A DNA stretch of 64,000 bases, taken from Hahella sp050299855 (GTDB lineage: Bacteria; Pseudomonadota; Gammaproteobacteria; Pseudomonadales; Oleiphilaceae). The stretch is taken from positions 1-64,000 of the forward strand of contig JBNKWQ010000023.1 in NCBI GenBank assembly GCA_050299855.1, given 5' to 3'. Position numbers and translations under genes: made by a program. The notes beneath the pieces were generated by a model, which was given only the letters and a program-made list of their open reading frames with translations, made no database searches and had not been told where the DNA came from. This document shows, in pieces, positions 51,876-59,750 of this stretch (positions are counted from its first letter, which is position 1; the number at the start of each line of letters is the position of its first letter).

Positions 51876-53768
51876 ATGGCGATTGTCTATCTGACTCCGG
51901 AAGATCTCACTCTCACTCAGACCAACGAAGTGCTGGGCTTCCTTAACAGTGTGCAGACGGCAGAGGAAATTGCCGAGCGTATTGAAATCCCAGACGAGTT
52001 GGATGTGGGGTTACGGGTAGGCCAGCATATCCTGGATCACCGCAATCAGTTGCCCAACGGCTACACTGATCTGACGCAGTTGATGGATGTCTATCAGGTG
52101 GGGCCGGAACGCTTTACCGAGATTGTGTCCGTCGTGCTCGGTATTCCACTGCCCCAGCATTCACCAAAAACCTTGAATGCGCTGATCCAGAGGGCATTGG
52201 CAGACCAGCTCAAGTCACTGCCCAGACAACCGGCCACGACCACAGCAGACAAGTATCGCATACAGATAATGCCACCGACCGACACACCCTGGCTGGGCCA
52301 GGAAATCACTCTCGGCATCAAGGTGATTGCGCTCACCACCCAGCAGCCCGTCGCCAACCTGCCGGTGTCCTTTGAAAGCAGCGACATGTGGCTCAGCACC
52401 CAGTTTGGCTATGAAATCCGCGAAGGTCAGGTCATCAGTTCCAGAACCGCCACCGATGGCAGTGTGCGTTTACGGTTACGCAACATTTTGGATGAACCGC
52501 TGACGGTGGATCAGTTCAGCGCTCTGCAGGACGCACTCAGGAGACTGGATACCAGCGCGCCAGCTCCCAGGGACATGCGCGAACAGCTGCAGCAGTTGAT
52601 GAATGAATATGAAGATGTGAGAAACAAAAATCTGCGCTCGGCGATCGACATTGTCTACCGTACCTCAGGCCGCCATCTGACAGAATCCCTGAATCTGCGC
52701 GATAACATGTATCAATGGCACTTCCATTCCGGCCTGCTGCGGGTCTATCTGAATGCCGACACCCAACCGTTAACGATACCGCAACCTATTGCCGATGCCA
52801 CCGCCGATCAGGTGGGGATTTATCATATTGCCTGGAAACTCTGGCTCATGCCCTGGTACCAGATTTACCTGGATCAGCTCTCCGGTAACAACCTGCAGCA
52901 AACCTTTGTGGAGGCCAAGGAACGCATAGGAACAGAGGCCGGTGTCACCGCAGAAATACTCGGCCATGCCTATCGCTACGTCGCCACCAAAAAAGGCTTG
53001 GTAGGGGAAGCCTTGGGCAAACAGGTGATCGACAAGGAAATCCAGCGTTTCCTGGCGCGTGAAATCACCTCCTTCCCGGCTCAGTCGCAACGTTCTATGT
53101 TTCCCAGTTTACTGCTGGCGGGCAATACTATTGGCAGTACCAACACCGGCACCCTGGCACTGGTCAATCAGACCAGGGCGGATGTGGAAGTTATTCTGGA
53201 CGAGCGCCTGGGTGACAACGTTTTCAACGCCGATGAGATTTTCAGTTCACTAAACCAGCTTAGCAGTCGGGTCGACGGCCTTGATAGTCAGTTCCAAACC
53301 CAGGATACACGCTTTGGAGAACTACAACTGGAAGTGAATGATATGCGTGGCGATATGGAAACCCTGGACGCCAAAGTAGTGACTGCACAGAACGACATAG
53401 TAACCATTAACGGTGAGTTGCAACGCATCGACAGCAATGTGCTGCAACTGGACGCCAACTTTCTGCAGGTCAGTAACGATTTTGAACAACTGGAATTGGA
53501 TCTCGGAAATCTGGACAGCAGCGTGAAGGAACTGGACACCAGGGTGGGAAGACTGGGAACCGACGTTTCCAGAGTCGACACCAGCCTGCAAGGAATAGAG
53601 ACCACCGTCGCCGGCGTGAACACCAATGTACAACAACTGGATTCACAGTTCTCCGGGTTGAATACAGAGCTTACGACACTGAACCGCAACGCCGTACTTA
53701 AAACCGATATAACACGCGATAGCCAGGGCAAGTTGCTGGATATCCGCACCAAACCGATTCGAGGCTGA
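51876..53768 (+). CDS. fibre-like protein with helix-hairpin-helix start, Ig-like domain and coiled-coil tail
   Basis: The 630-residue protein starts with a short region containing two helix-hairpin-helix-like turns (DVGLRVGQHILDHRNQLPNG...LMDVYQVGPERFTEIVSV). An Ig-like segment (WLGQEITLGIKVIALTTQQPVANLPVSF, about 135-162) and a helical middle follow. The last ~170 residues form a long heptad coiled coil with LD/VD repeats (about 455-615). Likely a trimeric shaft or fibre protein. The function of the N-terminal HhH part in a particle is unclear. Confidence 0.6.
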   Translation: MAIVYLTPEDLTLTQTNEVLGFLNSVQTAEEIAERIEIPDELDVGLRVGQHILDHRNQLPNGYTDLTQLMDVYQVGPERFTEIVSVVLGIPLPQHSPKTLNALIQRALADQLKSLPRQPATTTADKYRIQIMPPTDTPWLGQEITLGIKVIALTTQQPVANLPVSFESSDMWLSTQFGYEIREGQVISSRTATDGSVRLRLRNILDEPLTVDQFSALQDALRRLDTSAPAPRDMREQLQQLMNEYEDVRNKNLRSAIDIVYRTSGRHLTESLNLRDNMYQWHFHSGLLRVYLNADTQPLTIPQPIADATADQVGIYHIAWKLWLMPWYQIYLDQLSGNNLQQTFVEAKERIGTEAGVTAEILGHAYRYVATKKGLVGEALGKQVIDKEIQRFLAREITSFPAQSQRSMFPSLLLAGNTIGSTNTGTLALVNQTRADVEVILDERLGDNVFNADEIFSSLNQLSSRVDGLDSQFQTQDTRFGELQLEVNDMRGDMETLDAKVVTAQNDIVTINGELQRIDSNVLQLDANFLQVSNDFEQLELDLGNLDSSVKELDTRVGRLGTDVSRVDTSLQGIETTVAGVNTNVQQLDSQFSGLNTELTTLNRNAVLKTDITRDSQGKLLDIRTKPIRG

Positions 53769-53771
53769 CCT

Positions 53772-55544
53772 ATGACGGTAGTGCCGCCCCTCAGTATTCT
53801 GCTGTATCAGAGCATGTCCACCAACATCGGACAAAAGGTGGCTGCGGGGCAAACCCTCCCCATCGGCACAGAGGTTATCACCCCCAACGGTCCGGCCTAC
53901 CGGCGGGTACTTTACCTGGCCATTCCCAGGGATGAATATGCCAACACCATTGCGCTCAATGCTCCTGTATTTATTGGAAGCTTTTACCCCAAAATTCTGA
54001 CTACCGGCCAGCAGTCGGGCTATTTGGAAGAGCCCTGGCAGTTTCAGGACAACAAAGTCGTAGCCCATTTCAAACGCCCCTGGCACGTTCATACAGTCAA
54101 TACCAGTGGTACCGGTAAAGTGGAATTCTATCGCGTGGATGGTGAGGCCGTCGCTGATGAAGCGAGTGCCGGCCATTACTCTTCAGGTACCAATGCCACT
54201 GAACTCACCCAACCGGAATTCGTCAGCCACCATTTCGCCATGCAGTTTATTCCGATGAGCAAGAATCCAGCGCCCGGGATTGAAAAAGTTGCTGACAGCT
54301 CGACAAGCGCAGGGGGAGATGGCGTTGTCTTCATCAATTCCGGTAACCAGGGTCTCGGCATTTCCTCCGGGTCGGGCAACAGCCCCGGCAAAAACGTACA
54401 GTTGCAATCCGAAAGTCCGGCCTATTTCAGTTTCCACAACATCCATTCCATCGAGCTGAACAGCTATCCCACGACACCGAGGATTATGGTTCCCAGCACT
54501 CTCAATGGAGATTTCACCTCCCTGGCCAGTGACCCTGAGATCGCCCTGGATTTACTCTGGCAGGAAGCCGGGGAATGGCGGGAGGCTGTAGCTGCGGATC
54601 TGGCGTCCGTACTGGAAGCACAGTTATTGCAAAAAATTGCGGCGGCCTTTGCCGCTACAGATTCTTCAGAGCCGCTTCTCTGGGTGCCCTTGGTACTGGA
54701 AAGCGATACCCCCTGTGATTGGAAGTTAACAAACCTGGCACTGCCCTGTTATTTCGTGGTCAACCGGTTTCAGGATGACAGCAACAAGTTCACCCTGGAC
54801 TTCAGTGCGAACGAAGCGCCATCACAAGAACTGCCCCTGGCCATACCGCCGGGCAACATTAATCTGACAAGTTTCAGAGTGGATATTGCCAACCAGGATC
54901 AATTGTTCAATCGCTCGGGCAACTATTCCGAAAATAATTTTCAGGGATTTATGCTGACAGAAGATTACTGGTACGCCTGCCGCCTGTTACCGTCGATGGC
55001 AGGATTCTACGGCGCAGTAACCCTGCTCTGTAGTGTTTTAAGTAATGAAATAGCACTGGAAGCAAGTCTTCTGGAGGACAGTGCAGACCCGAATGGTAAA
55101 GCCCTGTTCACCGGCAGTGCCACCGTTACAAAATCTGGCCGGCAACAATGGATTACCCTGAAGTTCGGCCAATACCGATTGGATAGCAAAAACTATTGGC
55201 TGAAGGTGAAAGCCACCAAAGGACAGGGGATATGGGTGTGTGCCCAGGCGAATGGGGCAACGGTAAAACGTGGACAGGTCGGCTCGCCATCAGCGACACC
55301 AGAAAAACTTGCCCCCTTGCAGCCTCTGGCTGAAGTTCTGGAGGTGAACAACGGCCTGAATTCCAACAGCCCTTTGTTCGATCTGCAGGCTGACGGCAGC
55401 ACTGTCGCTTTGCAACTGGAAGACAATCAGGTCTATAACGTGATTACCCCCCAGACACTCTCTGCAGCCAGTAAGCTGGTAGTTTTACAGGCTGCCAAAG
55501 GCAAACTGATTTTCAGCCAACCCAGAATTGAATATAGCTCCTAA
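53772..55544 (+). CDS. large beta-rich protein, receptor-binding/tail-tip candidate
   Basis: The 590-residue protein starts 3 bp after the coiled-coil gene. It is rich in beta strands, Gly and Ser (about 175-215 reads GGDGVVFINSGNQGLGISSGSGNSPG), and later domains resemble jelly-roll modules (FRVDIANQDQLFNRSGNYSENNFQGF). By position at the end of the operon and composition it may be the receptor-binding fibre. I recognise no family. Confidence 0.55.
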   Translation: MTVVPPLSILLYQSMSTNIGQKVAAGQTLPIGTEVITPNGPAYRRVLYLAIPRDEYANTIALNAPVFIGSFYPKILTTGQQSGYLEEPWQFQDNKVVAHFKRPWHVHTVNTSGTGKVEFYRVDGEAVADEASAGHYSSGTNATELTQPEFVSHHFAMQFIPMSKNPAPGIEKVADSSTSAGGDGVVFINSGNQGLGISSGSGNSPGKNVQLQSESPAYFSFHNIHSIELNSYPTTPRIMVPSTLNGDFTSLASDPEIALDLLWQEAGEWREAVAADLASVLEAQLLQKIAAAFAATDSSEPLLWVPLVLESDTPCDWKLTNLALPCYFVVNRFQDDSNKFTLDFSANEAPSQELPLAIPPGNINLTSFRVDIANQDQLFNRSGNYSENNFQGFMLTEDYWYACRLLPSMAGFYGAVTLLCSVLSNEIALEASLLEDSADPNGKALFTGSATVTKSGRQQWITLKFGQYRLDSKNYWLKVKATKGQGIWVCAQANGATVKRGQVGSPSATPEKLAPLQPLAEVLEVNNGLNSNSPLFDLQADGSTVALQLEDNQVYNVITPQTLSAASKLVVLQAAKGKLIFSQPRIEYSS

Positions 55545-55886
55545 TCAAATAATTTAAAGTGAATATCCTGGGCTCCTTCCCAGAGGGTCTTCACACCAAG
55601 GGCATATGGAATTTTCTGCGCCGCGTACATATCTCGATAGCCGGGACGGTAGATTCGAAGCAGAACTATTTGTGTATTATTTGTACTACCTTAACTTAAA
55701 ATTCAATATGCCGCAGGGTGTAGCTGATCACTTTTTGTTCTTTTTGTTTAAAAATAACAGCTTAGAGAAAAAATGTTCGACATTTATGCAGATCATTGTA
55801 TGATCAATAACCTGATGTATTTCTACAAAAAACAACCAAAAGAACACATAAAATAACAATAACAAGATAACCAAAAAGAAAAGTGT
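55545..55886. other. AT-rich intergenic region after the particle operon
   Basis: It is markedly AT-rich compared with the operon. A 65-codon frame at 55606-55803 looks unlike protein and is not accepted. The region probably holds the promoter of the following gene; no terminator is clear. Confidence 0.4.
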
Positions 55887-55898
55887 ATGGGGATATCC

Positions 55899-56687
55899 AT
55901 GGAAGCATCACCACCCTACTCAAAAACCAAAGATCCATTTCGAATCAGGGATCGTGTTTACATCAGCCTGAATTTTTCTGACTCCAAACTGCAATGGCAG
56001 AAAGGACTGGGCGTTAGCTTCAACTGTCATCACACCGGCCAGAAACCTTCCAGTAATATCGATGTTTTTCTCGCAGACCACCCGAAAGCCATTGCTACGC
56101 TTGAGCATGACCTGCTCGCCCGCTATCTTCACACCGGCACTGAACTCAGGGCAGAAGTCATTAATCGCCCACGTAATTGTCTTTTCAACCGCCGGAGAAC
56201 GGAGCCTCAGACTCTGAAAATATGCATTGAACCCGGTGAGCTGGACTGGAGCCAGATTAATCCGATTCTGCAGCGCAACAATGACATCGCACTGAAGATT
56301 GAAGAGGCCAGTTTCATCGCCCTGACCAACCAGACTCAGGCATTATCTATCTATGAAGATGCCGTCAATGACATTTACGATCTGCATTTTGAATCACCAC
56401 TGGCACATTACTGGAGACGGATTCAATTCCCGGTAAATGAGCTGACAGCCATTATGGAGAAGATGGGGGCTATTGAATCAGCTTGCGAAACCATAGCTGC
56501 CTACGAAGCATTTGATGACCAACTGGGCTTACTGCCGATTGACGAAATGGAGCTACGCTCTCGTAAGGCAAGGCTGGAAATGGCACTAATGCAAACCCGA
56601 CACCGACAGAACGAATCTGTCCCACCGCGTAAATCCCGAGCGGACATCCCAGGCGTGCGGCAACTCAAGCAACGAATCGCCGGCTAG
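55899..56687 (+). CDS. hypothetical protein, possible regulator/accessory of the particle operon
   Basis: The product is about 262 residues from the ATG at 55899 (MEASPPYSK; a longer form starts at 55887). The N-terminal half reads DRVYISLNFSDSKLQWQKGLGVSFNC, beta-rich, followed by a helical middle and a basic C-terminus. It is separated from the particle operon by 342 bp but lies on the same strand and before a shared terminator. I recognise no family. Confidence 0.6.
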   Translation: MEASPPYSKTKDPFRIRDRVYISLNFSDSKLQWQKGLGVSFNCHHTGQKPSSNIDVFLADHPKAIATLEHDLLARYLHTGTELRAEVINRPRNCLFNRRRTEPQTLKICIEPGELDWSQINPILQRNNDIALKIEEASFIALTNQTQALSIYEDAVNDIYDLHFESPLAHYWRRIQFPVNELTAIMEKMGAIESACETIAAYEAFDDQLGLLPIDEMELRSRKARLEMALMQTRHRQNESVPPRKSRADIPGVRQLKQRIAG

Positions 56688-56693
56688 GAGCCG

Positions 56694-56723
56694 AAAAAAA
56701 GGCCTGTTATTCAGGCCTTTTTT
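56694..56723. terminator. bidirectional rho-independent terminator
   Basis: Seven A residues, GGCCTG (56701-56706), a TTATT loop, CAGGCC (56712-56717) and six T residues form a symmetric hairpin between convergent genes. It can serve both the particle-locus strand and the Sel1 gene on the other strand. Confidence 0.9.
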
Positions 56724-56768
56724 CTTGGTGCTTACCACTCACAGTTGCGCTGACTCTGGTTCCAGCTT

Positions 56769-57560
56769 TTAGTTGCTGCCCGAATCCTCAGTGGTCTGCT
56801 CACCTTCTGTCGTGACGGAGTCAGCCGGTGGTGCGACAGTTACCGGTAAATTAATCAAAGGACTCTTACCCTTTTCTTTACGCCAGGCTTGCGCGAGCTC
56901 TTTCGCTTCGTCAAGTTCGTGCTGTTCAATTTTGCTATTGAGGAAAGAAACGAACAGCTTGGCACGGTCAAACCCTCCGGCCGCACTTAGAATCGCCCAG
57001 CGCATGGCTTCGACCATATTGGTTTCAAGGCCTTCTCCGGTCGCATAGGCATAGGCCAGGTTGAATTGGGCATACACGTTGTTTTTATCCGCTGACTGCT
57101 CATAAAGCTCGATGGCTTTCTTAACGTCTTTCTCCACACCTTCGCCTTTGGCATAACGCAGGCCGAGGTTATATTGAGCATTGGGGCTGCCCTGGTCAGC
57201 TGCTTTCTGCAACCATTTCACACTTTCTTCAAGATTTTTGGCTACACCACGTCCATCACGCAGTAACCCTGCCAAAGCCACTTGGGCGTTGGGATGTCCT
57301 TTATCAGCAGCCATCACATATAGTTCGTATGCCTTACCTGGATCAGGGTCGGTCGCCGTGCCTCTCTCATACATCAAGCCAAGTAGGAACAAAGCATCCG
57401 GGTGTCCCTGTTTTGAAAGAACGTTGAGTACTTCAAAAGCTTTATCAAAATCTTTTGCTTTAACCGCTTCCATGACTTCTTTCATGGTCGCTGCATGCAA
57501 TACCGTGCTGAGAAACAACGCCGAGATAAAGACGGTTAATGCTTTAATGGAGAATTTCAT
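56769..57560 (-). CDS. exported Sel1-repeat (TPR-like) protein
   Basis: The ~263-residue protein has a signal peptide (FSIKALTVFISALFLSTVLHA). About five Sel1-like repeats follow (DALFLLGLMYERGTATDPDPG, NAQVALAGLLRDGRGVAKNLE, NAQYNLGLRYAKGEGVEKDVK, YAQFNLAYAYATGEGLETNMV), then an acidic Thr/Glu/Ser-rich tail. Such proteins act as periplasmic adaptors. No direct partner is visible. It is a single gene. Confidence 0.9.
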   Translation of the reverse strand: MKFSIKALTVFISALFLSTVLHAATMKEVMEAVKAKDFDKAFEVLNVLSKQGHPDALFLLGLMYERGTATDPDPGKAYELYVMAADKGHPNAQVALAGLLRDGRGVAKNLEESVKWLQKAADQGSPNAQYNLGLRYAKGEGVEKDVKKAIELYEQSADKNNVYAQFNLAYAYATGEGLETNMVEAMRWAILSAAGGFDRAKLFVSFLNSKIEQHELDEAKELAQAWRKEKGKSPLINLPVTVAPPADSVTTEGEQTTEDSGSN

Positions 57561-57721
57561 AATTATTTTCAAATCCTGTTAGAACTCATTCACCGGAGAC
57601 TGCGCTTGGCAGTGAGCCGGTTTATCGTGCAAATACCCGTGAAAAACTAACAAAGAGCCCGCCCCATAACAAGCTCAATTACCAGCAAGGGGTGAAGCTG
57701 TGACCTATCACACAGGGAAAA

Positions 57722-57748
57722 CAAAAAACCGGGCACAAGGCCCGGTTT
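57722..57748 (-). terminator. rho-independent terminator of the aceEF operon
   Basis: On the minus strand AACCGGGC and GCCCGGTT form an 8-bp stem with a 5-base loop, followed by a T-run. It lies just after the aceF stop. Confidence 0.9.
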
Positions 57749-57769
57749 GAAGTTTAAGTATGGTTAGGT

Positions 57770-59734
57770 TTAAAGCAGCAGTTTGCGAATATCGCCTAGA
57801 AGTTCAGCCAACAGTGCGGTGAATCGCGCTGCATCGGCACCATTGATGGCTCGATGGTCATAGGAAAGACTCAACGGCAACATCAACCGGGGTACAAAGC
57901 CTTTGCCGTCAAAAACAGGTTTCATGTCGGCTTTGGAAATGCCGAGAATGGCGACTTCCGGCGTATTCACGATAGGAGTAAAGGCGGTGCCGCCAATACT
58001 TCCCAGACTGCTAATGGTAAAGCAGCCACCCTGCATTTCATTGGGCTTCAGCTTTTTATCCTTGGCTTTGGCTGCCAGCTCTGCACATTCGCGGGCCAAC
58101 TCCCAAATACCTTTCTTATTGACGTCACGAATGACCGGCACCAACAGACCGGTTGGCGTATCCACTGCCATCCCGATATTGATAAAGTGCTTCTGCACGA
58201 CTTCTTTCTTCTCCATGTCCAGAGACACATTGAACTGAGGATAGGCCTCCAAGGCATAGGCGCAGGCTTTCAGCATAAACGGCATCGGCGTCAGCTTGAC
58301 CCCTTTACGCTCTGCCAGTGCTTTCTGTTCTTTCCTGAAAGCTTCCAGTTCAGTGATATCGGCATCATCAAACTGAGTCACATGAGGCACGGTTAACCAA
58401 TTGCGTGCCATATTATCAGCCGTCAGTTGATGGATGCGCGACATCGGTACCCGGTCGACTTTCCCAAACTGACTGAAGTCAGGCAGAGTCACCACAGGCA
58501 GCCCCATACCGGAGCCCGAGGCAATTGCACCACCGCCGGCTTTCAGTTGCTGCATGCCGGACTTAACATATGCCTGCACGTCTTCCTTCTGGATCCGTCC
58601 TTTGGGACCACTGCCTTTCACCAGGGCCAGATCCACACCAAATTCTCGCGCCAGCTTTCGCACCGCCGGACCTGCATGTACCTTGCCGCTGGTAGAGGCA
58701 TCCACTGACGGAGCTGTCGCTACCGAGGCAGTAGCAGATGGTGCTGGTGCGGCCGGAGCAGGCTTGTCAGCCGCTGGCGTTGAGGGCGTCGGAGCCGATA
58801 CTGCTTGGCCGGCTTCTACTTCAACTTCCGCAATATCGATACCTTCACTGACCTTGTCACCGACTTTAACCAACAGGGACTTGATGACACCGCTGACTGG
58901 TGACGGCACTTCCATCGTGGCTTTGTCTGACTCCAGCATAAGAATGGCATCATCGACTTTGACGCTATCCCCAGCTGCGACCAGCAATTCGATAACAGTG
59001 ACGCCATCGGCACCACCCAGATCGGGAACCGTAACTTTTTGCAGACCACCCGCCGTCTTCGCCACCGGAGCAGGCGCTGCCGGGGTTGGAGCCGAGGTTG
59101 CAGCCGTTGGCGCTGCAGCAGCTGGCTGAGCTTTCGCCGTGGGTGCGCCACCGGCGACAATGATCTCGGCTATTGGTGTACCTTCACTGACTTTGGCGTT
59201 TGCCTCCACCAGCACTTTCTTGATCTTGCCCGATTTGGGGGAAGGAACATCCATGGTGGCCTTGTCGGATTCCAACACCAGGATAGTGTCTTCTGCCGCA
59301 ACGTCATCCCCTTCCTTGATATTGATCTCAATGACCGTAACGCCATCAGCACCACCGATATCCGGCACTGTGATAATTTCCACAGCAGATTCGACGCTGC
59401 CGGAACTGGCTGGAGTCGACGCAACCTCTGCCGCAGGCGCTTCTGCTACTGGTTCCGCTGCCCTTGCGGCTGGCTCTGATGCCGAGGCTCCAGCATCAGA
59501 GCCACTCAGTAGCATAACCACATCGCCCTCATTAACTTTATCGCCAACGGCGATTTTCAATTCGGCAATTTTGCCGGCCTGGGACGCAGGAATATCCATG
59601 GATGCCTTATCGGATTCCAATACCAACAAAGGATCATCCACTGCCACCTGATCACCGGGTTTCACGTATATTTCGATCACCTCAACATCGGTTGCTCCGC
59701 CGATGTCGGGGATTTTGACTTCGATATTGCTCAC
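57770..59734 (-). CDS. aceF: pyruvate dehydrogenase E2 (dihydrolipoyl acetyltransferase)
   Basis: The 654-residue protein has three lipoyl domains, each with the ESDKA motif (lipoyl lysines Lys43, Lys158, Lys271), joined by Ala/Pro-rich linkers. Next comes the peripheral-subunit-binding domain (HAGPAVRKLAREFGVDL, about 355-390). The C-terminal catalytic domain has the YDHRAINGADAARF motif (HRxxxG His). It transfers acetyl groups from E1 to CoA as the core of the complex. It starts 16 bp after aceE. The E3 gene (lpdA) is not downstream. Confidence 0.97.
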   Translation of the reverse strand: MSNIEVKIPDIGGATDVEVIEIYVKPGDQVAVDDPLLVLESDKASMDIPASQAGKIAELKIAVGDKVNEGDVVMLLSGSDAGASASEPAARAAEPVAEAPAAEVASTPASSGSVESAVEIITVPDIGGADGVTVIEINIKEGDDVAAEDTILVLESDKATMDVPSPKSGKIKKVLVEANAKVSEGTPIAEIIVAGGAPTAKAQPAAAAPTAATSAPTPAAPAPVAKTAGGLQKVTVPDLGGADGVTVIELLVAAGDSVKVDDAILMLESDKATMEVPSPVSGVIKSLLVKVGDKVSEGIDIAEVEVEAGQAVSAPTPSTPAADKPAPAAPAPSATASVATAPSVDASTSGKVHAGPAVRKLAREFGVDLALVKGSGPKGRIQKEDVQAYVKSGMQQLKAGGGAIASGSGMGLPVVTLPDFSQFGKVDRVPMSRIHQLTADNMARNWLTVPHVTQFDDADITELEAFRKEQKALAERKGVKLTPMPFMLKACAYALEAYPQFNVSLDMEKKEVVQKHFINIGMAVDTPTGLLVPVIRDVNKKGIWELARECAELAAKAKDKKLKPNEMQGGCFTISSLGSIGGTAFTPIVNTPEVAILGISKADMKPVFDGKGFVPRLMLPLSLSYDHRAINGADAARFTALLAELLGDIRKLLL

Positions 59735-59750
59735 GTCAATCTCCTCCTAA

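Noticed and set aside
31566..55544. Type VI secretion system
   Set aside because: No TssB/TssC pair, ClpV, TssJLM membrane complex or Hcp; the sheath is a single phage-like protein and hub/spike genes are phage-like.
55606..55803. 65-codon plus-strand frame after the particle operon
   Set aside because: AT-rich region, Tyr/Phe/Leu runs of random type, no ribosome site and no resemblance to any family.
31566..56687. Complete prophage
   Set aside because: No capsid, portal, terminase, replication, integrase or lysogeny genes are present; only tail structural genes are recognisable.
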